Part shown: positions 9,191-16,200 of the stretch, one piece after another
Layout: the number at the start of each line of letters is the position of its first letter
Numbering within the stretch: position 1 is the first letter of the stretch
Assembly: GCA_965199685.1 (NCBI GenBank)
Contig: OZ241323.1
Coordinates: 1,178,001-1,242,000 of the forward strand
Reading direction: 5' to 3'
Origin: SP5GCR1 sp965199685
GTDB lineage: Bacteria > Pseudomonadota > Gammaproteobacteria > Poriferisulfidales > Oxydemutatoraceae
DNA length: 64,000 bases
The notes under the pieces: generated by a model
What the model saw: only the letters and a program-made list of their open reading frames with translations
Told to the model about the DNA's origin: nothing
The model's database searches: none
Translations under genes and position numbers: made by a program

Positions 9191-11997
9191 GAATCTCTCA
9201 TTGCAACCGCCCTATCGCGGGAATCCAAACGGTCACCGCGCATAATCTCATTTCCGGTATTCACTGGATCAACCGGAGTGTTGCTCGCAAAGTCCTGCAA
9301 ATTGTCGCGCCGTGCCAGTGTGAAACCTATAGTTTGCATCACTTCGTCAATGCTATCAAAGCGCATGGTGAAACTGATCGTCGCCGATGTAGTTGCAGTC
9401 CCTACATCTGCAGTAATCTGTGCTGTTCGCGTAGTCGGCGTACCACTACCACTGCGCGGGATTTGCCACAACCAATACGAAGCATCATCGGACAGCCCAA
9501 TAATTCCATTCGCACCACTAATGCCGGTATCCAGTGTCGTATTTGCACTCACCGCAAATGCCCCACGATACATCAACGGGTCGTTCTCATCTGGCACCAC
9601 CGCACCTTGTGCTACAACATTAATGCTCGGATGCGTTTGGTTGGTAGCAGCGAGTGCGTCAGCACTGTCATCAAACAGCTGCTCAGGGCCTATCGTGATC
9701 GGATCATTGTTGGCTAGGTCGCGCACGCCATCACCACCATAACCCAGTGTCAAACCGACTGTGTCGCGCGCCTCAGCTTCGCTTAAACGAACCTCTGCAT
9801 CAATGTTATACGAAGAGAAATTGACATTGCTTACAGAAATCATTGGGTTGCTAACGATTGCATGACCACCTCCGCTAAGTTCGCGTAGCAAAGTGAAGTC
9901 AGTTTCTACAGGTGGTCGAAGCACTTCATTGGCAGAGATATTGAAGCGCAAGCTGTAGCCATTAGAGTCTATCGAGTTAGACGTTTGAACCACCAATATA
10001 CTCGGACGCTGCGTATCTCTACGAGCGATTGCCTCAGGTGTATTATCCAAAACATCACCGACAGCAACCGCAGGTGGATTGCCAAAGATGTCCACAAAAT
10101 TATCGTTTGTGCCGCGAGCTAGGGTGAAACCTTCAATACGCTGCGTTGCTTCCACGCTATCAAGCACGATAACATAAGTCAATGTTGTCGCATCTCTATT
10201 ATCATTGGCTTCGGCTTCCTGTAGCACAACGCTCGTTATTGATGTTGCTAGCACTGGTTCGTTCTCGTCTATTGGTATCGCTATCAGTTGATACGAACTC
10301 TCATCATCTATTCCTGAAATCGCACGGTTTGCCTGAACTGAAAATTGCATCGTATAACGGTTGCCGTTAGCCGGACTTAGCATGTCTATATTGGGAACCG
10401 CCTCGAATGGGTAGATTGTTTCAATGTTGGGGTCAGGGTTCACATCCACTCGCATGTCAATCGCTCGCACCATGATTACTGGCGTAGTAACATTGTTGCT
10501 CAGTATTATCTCGTCCCTCAGTGCGGTCTGATAGTCCTCAACTATCTTAAAGTCCGCACCCAACACAGCATTACGCCTAAACTCCAAAGATATCGGTAGT
10601 TCTGCCTGCCTGACAAGCCCTTCGCTGATTACCACAGTGAGTGTCGCATTGTCATTGTTTTCATCGTTGTTGAGGTTGACACTAACGATCGTAGGTGTGG
10701 TTGCCGGTTTGTCTGCCGACGCGCAAATACCGCTGTTATCAGTCAAGCATAGATTCTCTTTGCTTACCGAGTCGGGATTGAGTGCTTTGCTAAAACTAAT
10801 TTCCCATGTGGATTGACCCATTCCATCTTCACCTGTATAAGCCGTGCGTCTCACTTCGGTGACATACGGTGCATCAGTATCGTGCGCCAAGGATGCAACG
10901 AAGTTGCCGTCTGCTAAGTCAACATTGTTGACATCTCTGACGACACGAGTGCTGGTGCTAATGAGCCTCAATATGCCGTTGCTTACTGCCGATTCAAATC
11001 TAAGATTCACATAAGGCTCATTGACCTGATGTGTAGCGGTTGTTATGCCCACTGCTTCGCCGGCACCGTCGATAATGAAATTAGCTGGAGTCAGCTGCAT
11101 TGGTGTCGTATCACCGTCATTGTATGCGGCAACTCCTTTGGAAAACCTAAGCCGCACACCCATGCCGTCGTCGTGGCGAGCATAATCCTCCACCCAAGTC
11201 TTGCCGTCTAATCTGAAACCGCGCAAATCGTTGTTTGCGATACCGAATACCACACGATTCGCCGTGCTGGAGTCTCCGCCGCCGGCAATCCAAACCTGAT
11301 TCTCTGCCCATAATCTGCCCGAAAATGCCAAGCCGGCATCAGAGTTGATGTTACCTTCGTTTGCGTCCAAGGTTCCACTGCCGTCGGCATCGTAGACGAT
11401 TTGACAGCTGAACTCTACAAAATCCTGCCATTCATTAGTGATCGTCGAAAAAGAACCGCTGGTAGCTTCGGTGGAAGTGAAATCGGTAGCCTCGGCAAAT
11501 AAACTCAACAGCGAAGGCGAAGTATCCCTAAAGGTGAATACATAATCTTGGCTACCGGTAAAAATACCCCCTTTGGTATAAGTACATTGGCCGAGGTTCG
11601 TTGCGGTGTCGGTATCGTTGTCATAAAAAGCTGGCATGTTAAGGTTTTCTCCGAATGCCTCGGCGTTATAATCTATAGCCATACCACCAACGCTGTACGG
11701 CAACGCTGCTCCAGTTTTACGCACCTGCACCACGAACTCCAAGCGGTCGTCTCTGGTATCGTTGGGAGTACCGTTATCGTCGATTCGCAGACGCTCGGTA
11801 TCAAAGCGCATATATACCACACCGTTGGCATTGGGCATACAGTCGCCAATATTATTGCCACCACCAATGCTACATGTTTGTGAAAAAGGGTCGGCTCCGG
11901 TTATGAAACGACTTTGCGCTATCTGATACTGTGCGTGCGCGTAGTTATTGAGTATCAATACCAATAACGCACAGACAAGGAAGTAAAAGTATTTCAT
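1..11997 (-). CDS. Giant secreted Ig-like repeat protein A1 (C-terminus beyond window)
   Basis: The frame is open from an ATG at 11997 to the left edge, 3999 codons without a stop, so the C-terminus is missing. The start MKYFYFLVCALLVLILNNYA is a classic signal peptide, probably cleaved after AHA before QYQIAQSRF. The N-terminal domain of about 270 residues matches A2 and A3 (SQTCSIGGG, FVVQVRKTG, RLWAENQVWIAGGG). Next come a SwmB-like stretch and many modules of about 150-160 aa with the pattern SYxLLRxP ... GFTLGR ... DLxxNDPV ... RLDxRxxAxAxRDTxPP. A1 differs from its paralogs in lacking several N-proximal modules and in carrying a 5.84-kb internal tandem duplication. A weak AAGG lies just upstream of the ATG, and a repeat-rich 408-bp gap separates it from B1. 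Likely a surface or secreted adhesin-like fibre; that function is inferred from architecture. No catalytic motif is visible. Confidence 0.85.
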   Translation of the reverse strand, partial: MKYFYFLVCALLVLILNNYAHAQYQIAQSRFITGADPFSQTCSIGGGNNIGDCMPNANGVVYMRFDTERLRIDDNGTPNDTRDDRLEFVVQVRKTGAALPYSVGGMAIDYNAEAFGENLNMPAFYDNDTDTATNLGQCTYTKGGIFTGSQDYVFTFRDTSPSLLSLFAEATDFTSTEATSGSFSTITNEWQDFVEFSCQIVYDADGSGTLDANEGNINSDAGLAFSGRLWAENQVWIAGGGDSSTANRVVFGIANNDLRGFRLDGKTWVEDYARHDDGMGVRLRFSKGVAAYNDGDTTPMQLTPANFIIDGAGEAVGITTATHQVNEPYVNLRFESAVSNGILRLISTSTRVVRDVNNVDLADGNFVASLAHDTDAPYVTEVRRTAYTGEDGMGQSTWEISFSKALNPDSVSKENLCLTDNSGICASADKPATTPTIVSVNLNNDENNDNATLTVVISEGLVRQAELPISLEFRRNAVLGADFKIVEDYQTALRDEIILSNNVTTPVIMVRAIDMRVDVNPDPNIETIYPFEAVPNIDMLSPANGNRYTMQFSVQANRAISGIDDESSYQLIAIPIDENEPVLATSITSVVLQEAEANDNRDATTLTYVIVLDSVEATQRIEGFTLARGTNDNFVDIFGNPPAVAVGDVLDNTPEAIARRDTQRPSILVVQTSNSIDSNGYSLRFNISANEVLRPPVETDFTLLRELSGGGHAIVSNPMISVSNVNFSSYNIDAEVRLSEAEARDTVGLTLGYGGDGVRDLANNDPITIGPEQLFDDSADALAATNQTHPSINVVAQGAVVPDENDPLMYRGAFAVSANTTLDTGISGANGIIGLSDDASYWLWQIPRSGSGTPTTRTAQITADVGTATTSATISFTMRFDSIDEVMQTIGFTLARRDNLQDFASNTPVDPVNTGNEIMRGDRLDSRDRAVAMRDSAPSYTVAREGDLSITASGYTMTFRVSAPDDVPSTQFSDLRQSGSYSLLRKLQDSDTYEVMPGRLADEIAADGVVIVRYTNIPRLSISDAFNSEGFTLGRSADDRLRDLASNNPVVSIGGTTPTEVTTTPPLPLDASAQALFTIERDSPSLTVRPNGVIVKNDDMYRGSFNATATEGIDGIESSQSYVLLRVEQRMDDMPSTPVVLHNANISVGSANFSDLIAVAIHFDVNDPIATSGHSFTLGRRDRLSDLVGNPLVDPTTASVVIGSEERIDSRASAEAPIPAVDTPNPIISVVAENGRAIAATDNPLRYSGSFDVSVINNKNVSGISNAGSYNLLRITRGGSHIITTASTLLEVNEPTDANMLGQMATVVFSTTLTATSIGQTYGFTLGRRANLETSDDPPIPPLVDANQEDRLDASVAAVAVLDRSLQITAEAIVDTSEVLTQLPPFDQPDGPKAYPQVDFGDNTVNGNRYSMIFEVSSLNGEAIPNIGSASSYVLLHVPTTGTAIDLYRPTNYIVVNTVEMVSFDQTQARVLYTVEFGADDNNDALALTQRTAGFILGRAMGALQEGDVQPLDSDGNFIADNARINPSDTAIARRDTTAPAIAVTVADSRIESDGIDIDFTLQTDESLQPQWNDEDDYVLLRRLSTSGWGIAIDDDYGQSITIRGDIGSARDFSISDYRLSQNDALNTEGFTLGYNGSSTLRDLSNNDVIQGGTTQTALVMGQPFDIRDAAFVPRDMNPPFIRVTASIPTVVDAQRDSTSYDIVFELASKKLDDDEQEIDALVLGLNSPESYQLLREIGEENYEVVSSDIYVARGELISEHRARIIYENVRLSIPQVQQTLSFTLSRAPNDPDDVDDCPLCDYWSNAPVVVGTTETATAGIPLDRSETARAGMVDQTGETITVSAIGDAVPDPRDANIYTGSFEVRSSDAVSGLNDARSYTLLRLPRVGADGFGEAMETAATTMLSVDSSTTFSARVTFTIDLNDIAITQRTYGFTLGRAGPSIENDCVLCDSLGNLPVNREGTIILAGSPLDTTTTAIVRRDIVAPRITVMANSLNKTGNNYDGSFDVSSEESIDGIESTASYVLLRVRPGEQDVMLDDAEIGISIADLNNLQSATIYFSVDDPEATSRHSFTLGRGARLADLSGNTPVDPADPADDDTVEINERIDSRGDAAVAVPEDNTDNPIITVRADDDAIPSVNNPLVYQGSFDVESNEQVTGLNDSSSYRLLHLTTDGATTEIAAEITVSSAEGLQVSVTFVTTPTLLVSVDETIGFTLGRRANLIDGSNNRPQVGVAGRLDASPDAIARLGRLVQITSEAVVDISHYLSDLIPFNQDDGPRAYPKVDDANDTDVNGNRYSMVFEVRSLEDEAVSDIASTSSYVLIHVPTTGTAIDLYRPNYIVANSVEIITTDTHVRVRYTVEFGDANDDDALALTQRTAGFVLGRAMGALQNGNTQPLDSEGNAIGNDARIDPRTTAIAERDTQSPTVQVDDATISQDSNGFVLSFGLSTESGEALNPQWQTQSSSEILRVNTGTANYSPVMRADTNADIVTSISNSLRLNSSAFRLSENEARETDGFTAGYIGASTLRDLSNNDALQGGTTQAITPNQPFDRRDAAIAIRDMIPPFMEVSASTATVASVSLNSVTYDMSFDVAAMQQNGGQKVVATDVRGLDSATSYQLLRVLTGGRLVAENVENITNASATGVSANQASLSFSVRVVESEIDDTVGFTLTRALSDPNDPDGCPLCDYASNAPFVANTTETIVGTLTMPADGFKPLDRSDLAIANIGMPDAALAPTLTVTASDATPNPDNGDEYTMDFVVQSTQPISGNLGLLDAYRLLHRPTTGTALTLSRENGLITDNSLTLSDDNNSVIISYTVRFSDTENQTQRTAGFALAANQVLRDMLANRAVNRAGEAIDIGTEIDTTATAVARRDAVPPSYAVAREGELTIAASGYTMAFRVSAPSDVPATQFSDLRQNGSYSLLRKLQDSDTYVVMPGRLIDEITVVTTRTVIIRYTNIPRLSIGDALNSEGFTLGRSADDRLRDFASNDPVVSIGETTPTEVTTTPPLPLDASAPALFTIEQDSPSLTVIPNLLAIEPDLAVSKYNDRYSGSFNVTATEGIDGIESSQSYVLLRVEQRIDDMPSTPVVLPNANISVGSANFNDLRTVAIYFDVNDPIATSGHRFTLGRKDRLSDLVGNPLIDPVTEEEVTTNGRIDSRADAEAPIPTVNTLNPIISVVAANGRAIADTGNPLRYTGSFDVSVINDRDVNGIRHAGSYNLLRITSDGSHIITTRSTLLQVNESTDANMLGQMATVVFSTTLTVASFQQTYGFTLGRRDNLETSDDPPRLPLVDASRSNRLDASAAAVAVLDRALQITAEAIVDTSEVLTRLPPFDQSDGPKAYPQVDFVDNTVNGNRYSMIFEVRSLNGEAIPDIGSASSYVLLHVPTTGAAIDLSSYIIANTVEMVSYDQTQARVRYTVEFGANDNDDALALTQRTAGFVLGRAMGALQEGDMQPLDSDGNFIADNARINLNDTAIARRDTTAPAIAVTAIVRSIERDGIDIDFTLRTDESLQPQWNDGDDFVLLRRLSTSGWGIAIDDDYGQSITTRGDIGSARDFSVFGYRLSQNDALNTEGFTLGYNGDSTLRDLSNNDVIQGGTTQTVLVMGQPFDISDAAFVPRDMNPPFIRVTASIPTVVDAQRDSTSYDIVFELASKKLDDDDQEFDALVLGLNSPASYQLLREIGEENYEVVSSDTYVAQGERISEHRARIIYENVRLSIPQVQQTLSFTVGRAPNDPDDVDDCPLCDYWSNAPVVVGTTETATAGIPLDRSETARAGMVDQTGETITVSAIGDAVPDPRDANIYTGSFEVRSSDAVSGLNDARSYTLLRLPRVGADGFADGFGDAMETAATPILSVDSSTTFSARVTFMVDLDDIAITQGTYGFTLGRAGPSIENDCVLCDSLGNLPVNRDGTIILAGSPLDTTTTAIVRRDIEPPRITVMANSLNKTGNNYNGSFDVSSEESIDGIESTASYVLLRVRPGEQDVVLDDAAIGISIADLN

Positions 11998-12236
11998 GCA
12001 CCTTAGGGAAAATCTATTCCCTCCAAAGTAGAAGAATGGGCTGTTGAAAAAGTATCGTCATCGCACAAAACCAACCGCTATGCGCCATTGAATTTATGAT
12101 AACCACCCGTAGGGGAAGGCTAACATGCCCTCCCGAACGCGTTGCGTCTGCACAATCAATCCATTTATCCATTTTATTTACGGTAACCATAATTTGGTGG
12201 CGCAAAGCGGTTTTAATCGTGCCGAACGGTACTTTA

Positions 12237-12258
12237 GGGAGGGCATGTTAACCCTCCC
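12237..12258. repeat. Palindromic core GGGAGGG/CCCTCCC
   Basis: Seven-base perfect inverted repeat with an 8-nt loop. It is the core of a dispersed element whose other copy at 39611-39632 has an 8-base stem with nearly the same sequence. Confidence 0.7.
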
Positions 12259-12316
12259 CTACCGTTTGCGTAAATTCAGTGGCGCAAGCGGTTGAGTTTG
12301 TGCAGAACGGTACTTT

Positions 12317-12340
12317 AAGGCGGACATATAAGTCCGCCTT
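12317..12340. repeat. Palindromic core AAGGCGGAC/GTCCGCCTT
   Basis: Nine-base perfect inverted repeat with a 6-nt loop. The ggcggac/gtccgcc arms are shared with the palindrome inside the 5926-codon gene at 40291-40312 and resemble the core at 57652-57673. Confidence 0.75.
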
Positions 12341-12405
12341 TACGAGTAGTTCGCATGTAAATCGCATTAACACACACATGGGGGCTGGGCACATCAGCAG
12401 ATGCC

Positions 12406-13236
12406 TCAGGGAACTTGACTACTTTGGGTTAAGTTGTTGGCAATGATGTCGCTATAGTCGGCAGGTGTTACGATACTACTAAAGTTGGTATCGCCGTCGT
12501 GATAAGCCGAGATGCCAATACTGCCAGCAGTCCCAATCGTATAGTCGGTTATGTTCACTTCGCCATCTCGGTTCACATCACCTCCGTATAAAACATGAAT
12601 ATTGCTGTCCTTTTCTTTCAATGCTGAAGCATCGTTGAGGGCACTACCGCCAGCACTAAAATCATGGCTATAGATATCGGCGTTTCTGTTCGTATCCGCC
12701 ACTCCAGTGATATTGGTTGCCGAGATAACATCCAGATGGTTGCGGTGGCGAACTACCAAATAAATATCTTCGTCGTCGGCTTCCTCCAGCTCTACAAACT
12801 CTACATCAGGGCAGGTGGCCTCAGTTGTCTCAAGGCTTGCTGCCGTACAAAGAAATGTTGAGGCTTGCATCATCTGTTCGGCGTATCTGGCTGCATCCAC
12901 CACACGCCCGTTACTCAACAAAAATGCCGGCTTACGGGCAACGACATCAGTTGCCGCAGTCGCAGCATCACCAGCATCAGTAGATCTCAATTCCATCAAT
13001 ACCCAATCAACAACATCTTCGGGTACTGCTTCCACCGTAACACTCGGACACGACAGCGGGTTGCCAGCATCAATCGTGATAGCATCATAACTGCCATCGC
13101 AATAGGGGTCTTGCAGTGGCACCTCTATATCGGTGACCATCCGATCCAGCGTCTGGGCACCGACCGCACTGCATAGCAACACGAGTAGTACCGATATATA
13201 ACTTAGTCTAATCATTTTCCTGTTTGCTTTCATCAC
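12406..13236 (-). CDS. Secreted dockerin-like protein B1 (RHRNHL-type domain)
   Basis: This 276-aa protein has the signal peptide IRLSYISVLLVLLCSAVGA and a likely mature start at QTLDRM. The body carries PLQDPYCDGSYDA (about 41-53), DWVLMELRS (about 77-85), FLLSNGRVVD and VVRHRNHLDV (about 166-175). These landmarks are typical of a C-terminal beta domain in many secreted proteins of marine bacteria. The tail has a dockerin-like loop, GDVNRDGEVNITDYT (about 224-238), with the usual D-x-N-x-D-G-x-V-x-x-x-D spacing, and a weaker second one (GDTNFSSIVTPADY). The first codon is GTG, directly followed by ATG at 13233; GAGG lies 8 nt before that ATG, so the ATG may be the real start. It begins 30 bp after A2 stops, implying co-transcription and translational proximity. 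Likely a calcium-dependent binding partner or cap of A2 (inference). Confidence 0.85.
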   Translation of the reverse strand: MMKANRKMIRLSYISVLLVLLCSAVGAQTLDRMVTDIEVPLQDPYCDGSYDAITIDAGNPLSCPSVTVEAVPEDVVDWVLMELRSTDAGDAATAATDVVARKPAFLLSNGRVVDAARYAEQMMQASTFLCTAASLETTEATCPDVEFVELEEADDEDIYLVVRHRNHLDVISATNITGVADTNRNADIYSHDFSAGGSALNDASALKEKDSNIHVLYGGDVNRDGEVNITDYTIGTAGSIGISAYHDGDTNFSSIVTPADYSDIIANNLTQSSQVP

Positions 13237-13266
13237 TTAATCCTCATCTAGTTTAATGGAATGGGT

Positions 13267-16200
13267 TTAACGGAACGGTCCCTCAAGGAACAATTTCACT
13301 CTCAACAGCATGCCTCTGACAAAGCCGGCGATTGCACTAGCTCTGGAATCGAGTCTTTCTCTGTCGTCGTCTATGGTCTCCATGCTATTCTCAGGGTTGG
13401 CATCAACCGGGTCGTTATTTGCCAAATCTCGCAAACTGCTGCCAGCACGACCCAAAGTAAAGCCGATCGTCGGGTTTAACGAGTTTTCGACAATCTCTAT
13501 GTTGTCGTAAGCGATAACCACGCCGCTATCGGTTGTCACCATAGCCGTAGCATTGATAAGTTGCGGAGAACCGGTTTCGACTATTTGCAACAACGTATAC
13601 GAGTTCGCATCGCTAATGCCTCGCACCTGCTCGTCGTCGGCGACCGTCACCTCAAAGCGCATACTATAAAGATTGCTATTCATGTCGTCGCGTACTGCTC
13701 TACCTGCGTCAATGGTGATTGCCGGCGGCACGGTATCTCTGCGCGCCACTGCTGTAGCCGTCGTGTCTATCTCCTCACCTATACCAATTGCATCGCCTTC
13801 TCTATTCATCGCACGATTGCCAAGCATATCCATTAAAACATCATTTGCCGCAAGTGCAAACCCAGCGGTGCGTTGGGTCTGATTCCCAGTGTCGCTAAAC
13901 CTTACCGTATAGCTGACAGTCACCGAATTGTTGTCATCGTTTATGTCCAAGCTACTGTCGGGAATAAGACCATTCTCTCTCAAAGCCAAAGCACTGCCAG
14001 TCGTCGGTCTATGGATCAGCCTATACGAAGCTAATACACCCAGATTGCCACTGATAGGCTGGGTGGATTGCACCACAAAGTTCATCGTATATTCATCGCC
14101 GTTGCTAAGACTCGGCATCGCATCGCTTGCCGTCACCGTCAGGGTCGGTACCGAAACCGCATCCCTCATATCAATGTTTGCTATTGCCGCATCACTACGA
14201 TCAAGTGGCTTAAAGCCGTCCGCAGGCATCGTCAGTGTGCCGACGATGACCTCGTTGGTGTTGGCAACCAACGGCGCATTACTCGCATAATCACACAGCG
14301 GGCAACCGTCCGCATCAGCAGGGTCGCTCGGCGCACGGGTTAGAGTGAAACCGACAGTATTGTCAATTTCGCTCACCGGCACTTGCACACTAAAGAATAG
14401 ACTCGCTTGGCTTGCTGAAACGCCGATTGCATTGGCACTTGTGATATTCTCCACATTCTCCGCAATCAATCTGTCACCGGTCAATACTCGCAATAATTGA
14501 TACGATGTAGCAGAAGCCAAGCCTCTAACATCGGTTGCGGCAACCTTCTGTTCACCGCTTTGCTGCATTGCAGCAACATCAAAACTCATATCGTAGGTCA
14601 CCGAATCGGAGCGCACATCAGCAACGGTGGCAGTCGATGCACTCACCTCTATGAACGGTGCAATCATGTCTCTGACTGCTAGCGCATCGTCTCGGCGGTC
14701 AAACGGCTGGTTCGGCGTGATGGCTTGTGTCGTGCCACCTTGAAGGGCATCGTTGTTGGATAGATCGCGTAGCGTCGAGGCACCAGTATATCCGGCTGTG
14801 AAACCATCAGTCTCTCGCGCCTCATTTTCGCTTAGACGAAAAGCATCACTGCTTAAGCGCAGACTGCTACTTATGGAAGTAACAATGCTTGCATTGGTAT
14901 TCGCTCTCATAACCGGGCTATAGTTGGCGGTGCCGGTATTCACACGAAGTATCCCAGACCCTGACTGAACCTGCCATTGTGGGTTGAGGGCTTCACCAGA
15001 GTCTGTGCTTAAATCAAAACTAAGCACAAAACCATTGCTGCCTTGGCTGATATTAGCGTCATCCACCACCACGGTCGGTGATTGCGTGTCTCGTGCGGCG
15101 ATTGCTGTCGTAGTGGAGCTTATAGGAGCATTATTACCTATAGCATTGCCATCTCTATCCAGTGGTTGCATACCACCATTCTGCAGTCCACCCATAGCAC
15201 GACCTAACACAAAGCCTGCGGTGCGCTGGGTCAAAGCAAGTGCATCGGCATCGTCAGAACCACCAAACTCTACCGTGTATCTCACTCTGACATGTGTATC
15301 GCTAGTGATTGTTTCTACGCTATTCGCAGTGATATATTGAGCTAAATCTGTAGCATTGCCACTCGTCGGTATATGGATCAGTACATAAGAGCTGGTGCTG
15401 GCGATATTCGGCACCGCTACACCGTTAAGTGAGCGCACTTCAAACACCATGCTGTAGCGATTGCCGTTGACATCGCTGTCGTTGGCATCGTCCACTTTGG
15501 GATAGGCCTTCGGACCGTTAGGCTGGTCAAACGGGATCAGGTCGGAAAGATAATGACTGCTATCAACAACCGCTTCAGAAGTGATTTGCAGCAATCTAGC
15601 TACTCTGGCTATCGCATCAGGACTTGCATCTAGTCGGCCTGTTACCGGATCAATTTGCGCCGGTATGCCTTCTAATCCTCGTAAATTGGCTCGGCGACCC
15701 AGTGTGAAGCCGATGGTTTCATTGACATTCGTCAATGAAGTCAGCGTGGTGGCAAAAGTGACACGAAATTCGTGTGGTGGATTTACCAGGTTCACAGAGG
15801 GCACAGTAATCTCAGAAGCTATCTCAGTCGTCGCACCGTCGGTCGTCAGGTGCAACAATCTATACGATGCTTCATCAGTACTGTCGTCAAGACTTTGGCT
15901 AGTTATAACAGTAAAACTGCCTTGATACACCAATGGATTATCTGTGCTTGGGATGGCATTGCCATCCGCTCGCACGGTAATCGTCGCAAAGGCATCCCTC
16001 GCAGGCACAGCAGCCTCAGCATTTGTCCGGGAGTCTATGCGCTCACCAATACTAATCGGGTTATTGACATCGGCAGGATCAACCGGATCATTGCCTGCCA
16101 AGTCGGTCAATCTAGCACCCCGTCCTAAGGTGAAACTATCTCCAGCAATGGCATCAGGGTCAGTTACATTAAAGTTTATCGTCGCACTTCGCAAGTTGTT

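Larger units (their letters stand above)
11998..12405. repeat. Intergenic cluster of palindromic repeat elements
   Basis: This 408-bp gap between B1 and A1 holds no credible gene. It contains at least three partial copies of a dispersed element of about 100 bp. One, at 12036-12130, begins tgggctgttgaaaaa and reappears as its reverse complement at about 39605-39705. Two more, in the opposite orientation, surround palindromic cores at 12237-12258 and 12317-12340. Conserved flanks include gtgcagaacggtacttta and gtaaattcagtggcgcaa. The hairpins could help end B1 transcription, but no U-rich tract follows them, so a terminator call is not supported. Confidence 0.75.

Noticed and set aside
9278..9742. 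154-aa plus-strand ORF and its counterparts at 20195 and 31905
   Set aside because: Antisense shadows of the A proteins; they recur only because the sense repeats recur.
12317..12340. Rho-independent terminator for B1
   Set aside because: The stem is strong, but no T-rich run follows on the transcribed side and the same palindrome occurs inside a coding gene, so it is better read as a repeat element.
13237..13266. Programmed frameshift or readthrough joining A2 to B1
   Set aside because: B1 has its own ribosome site and signal peptide, and no slippery sequence is visible at the A2 stop.
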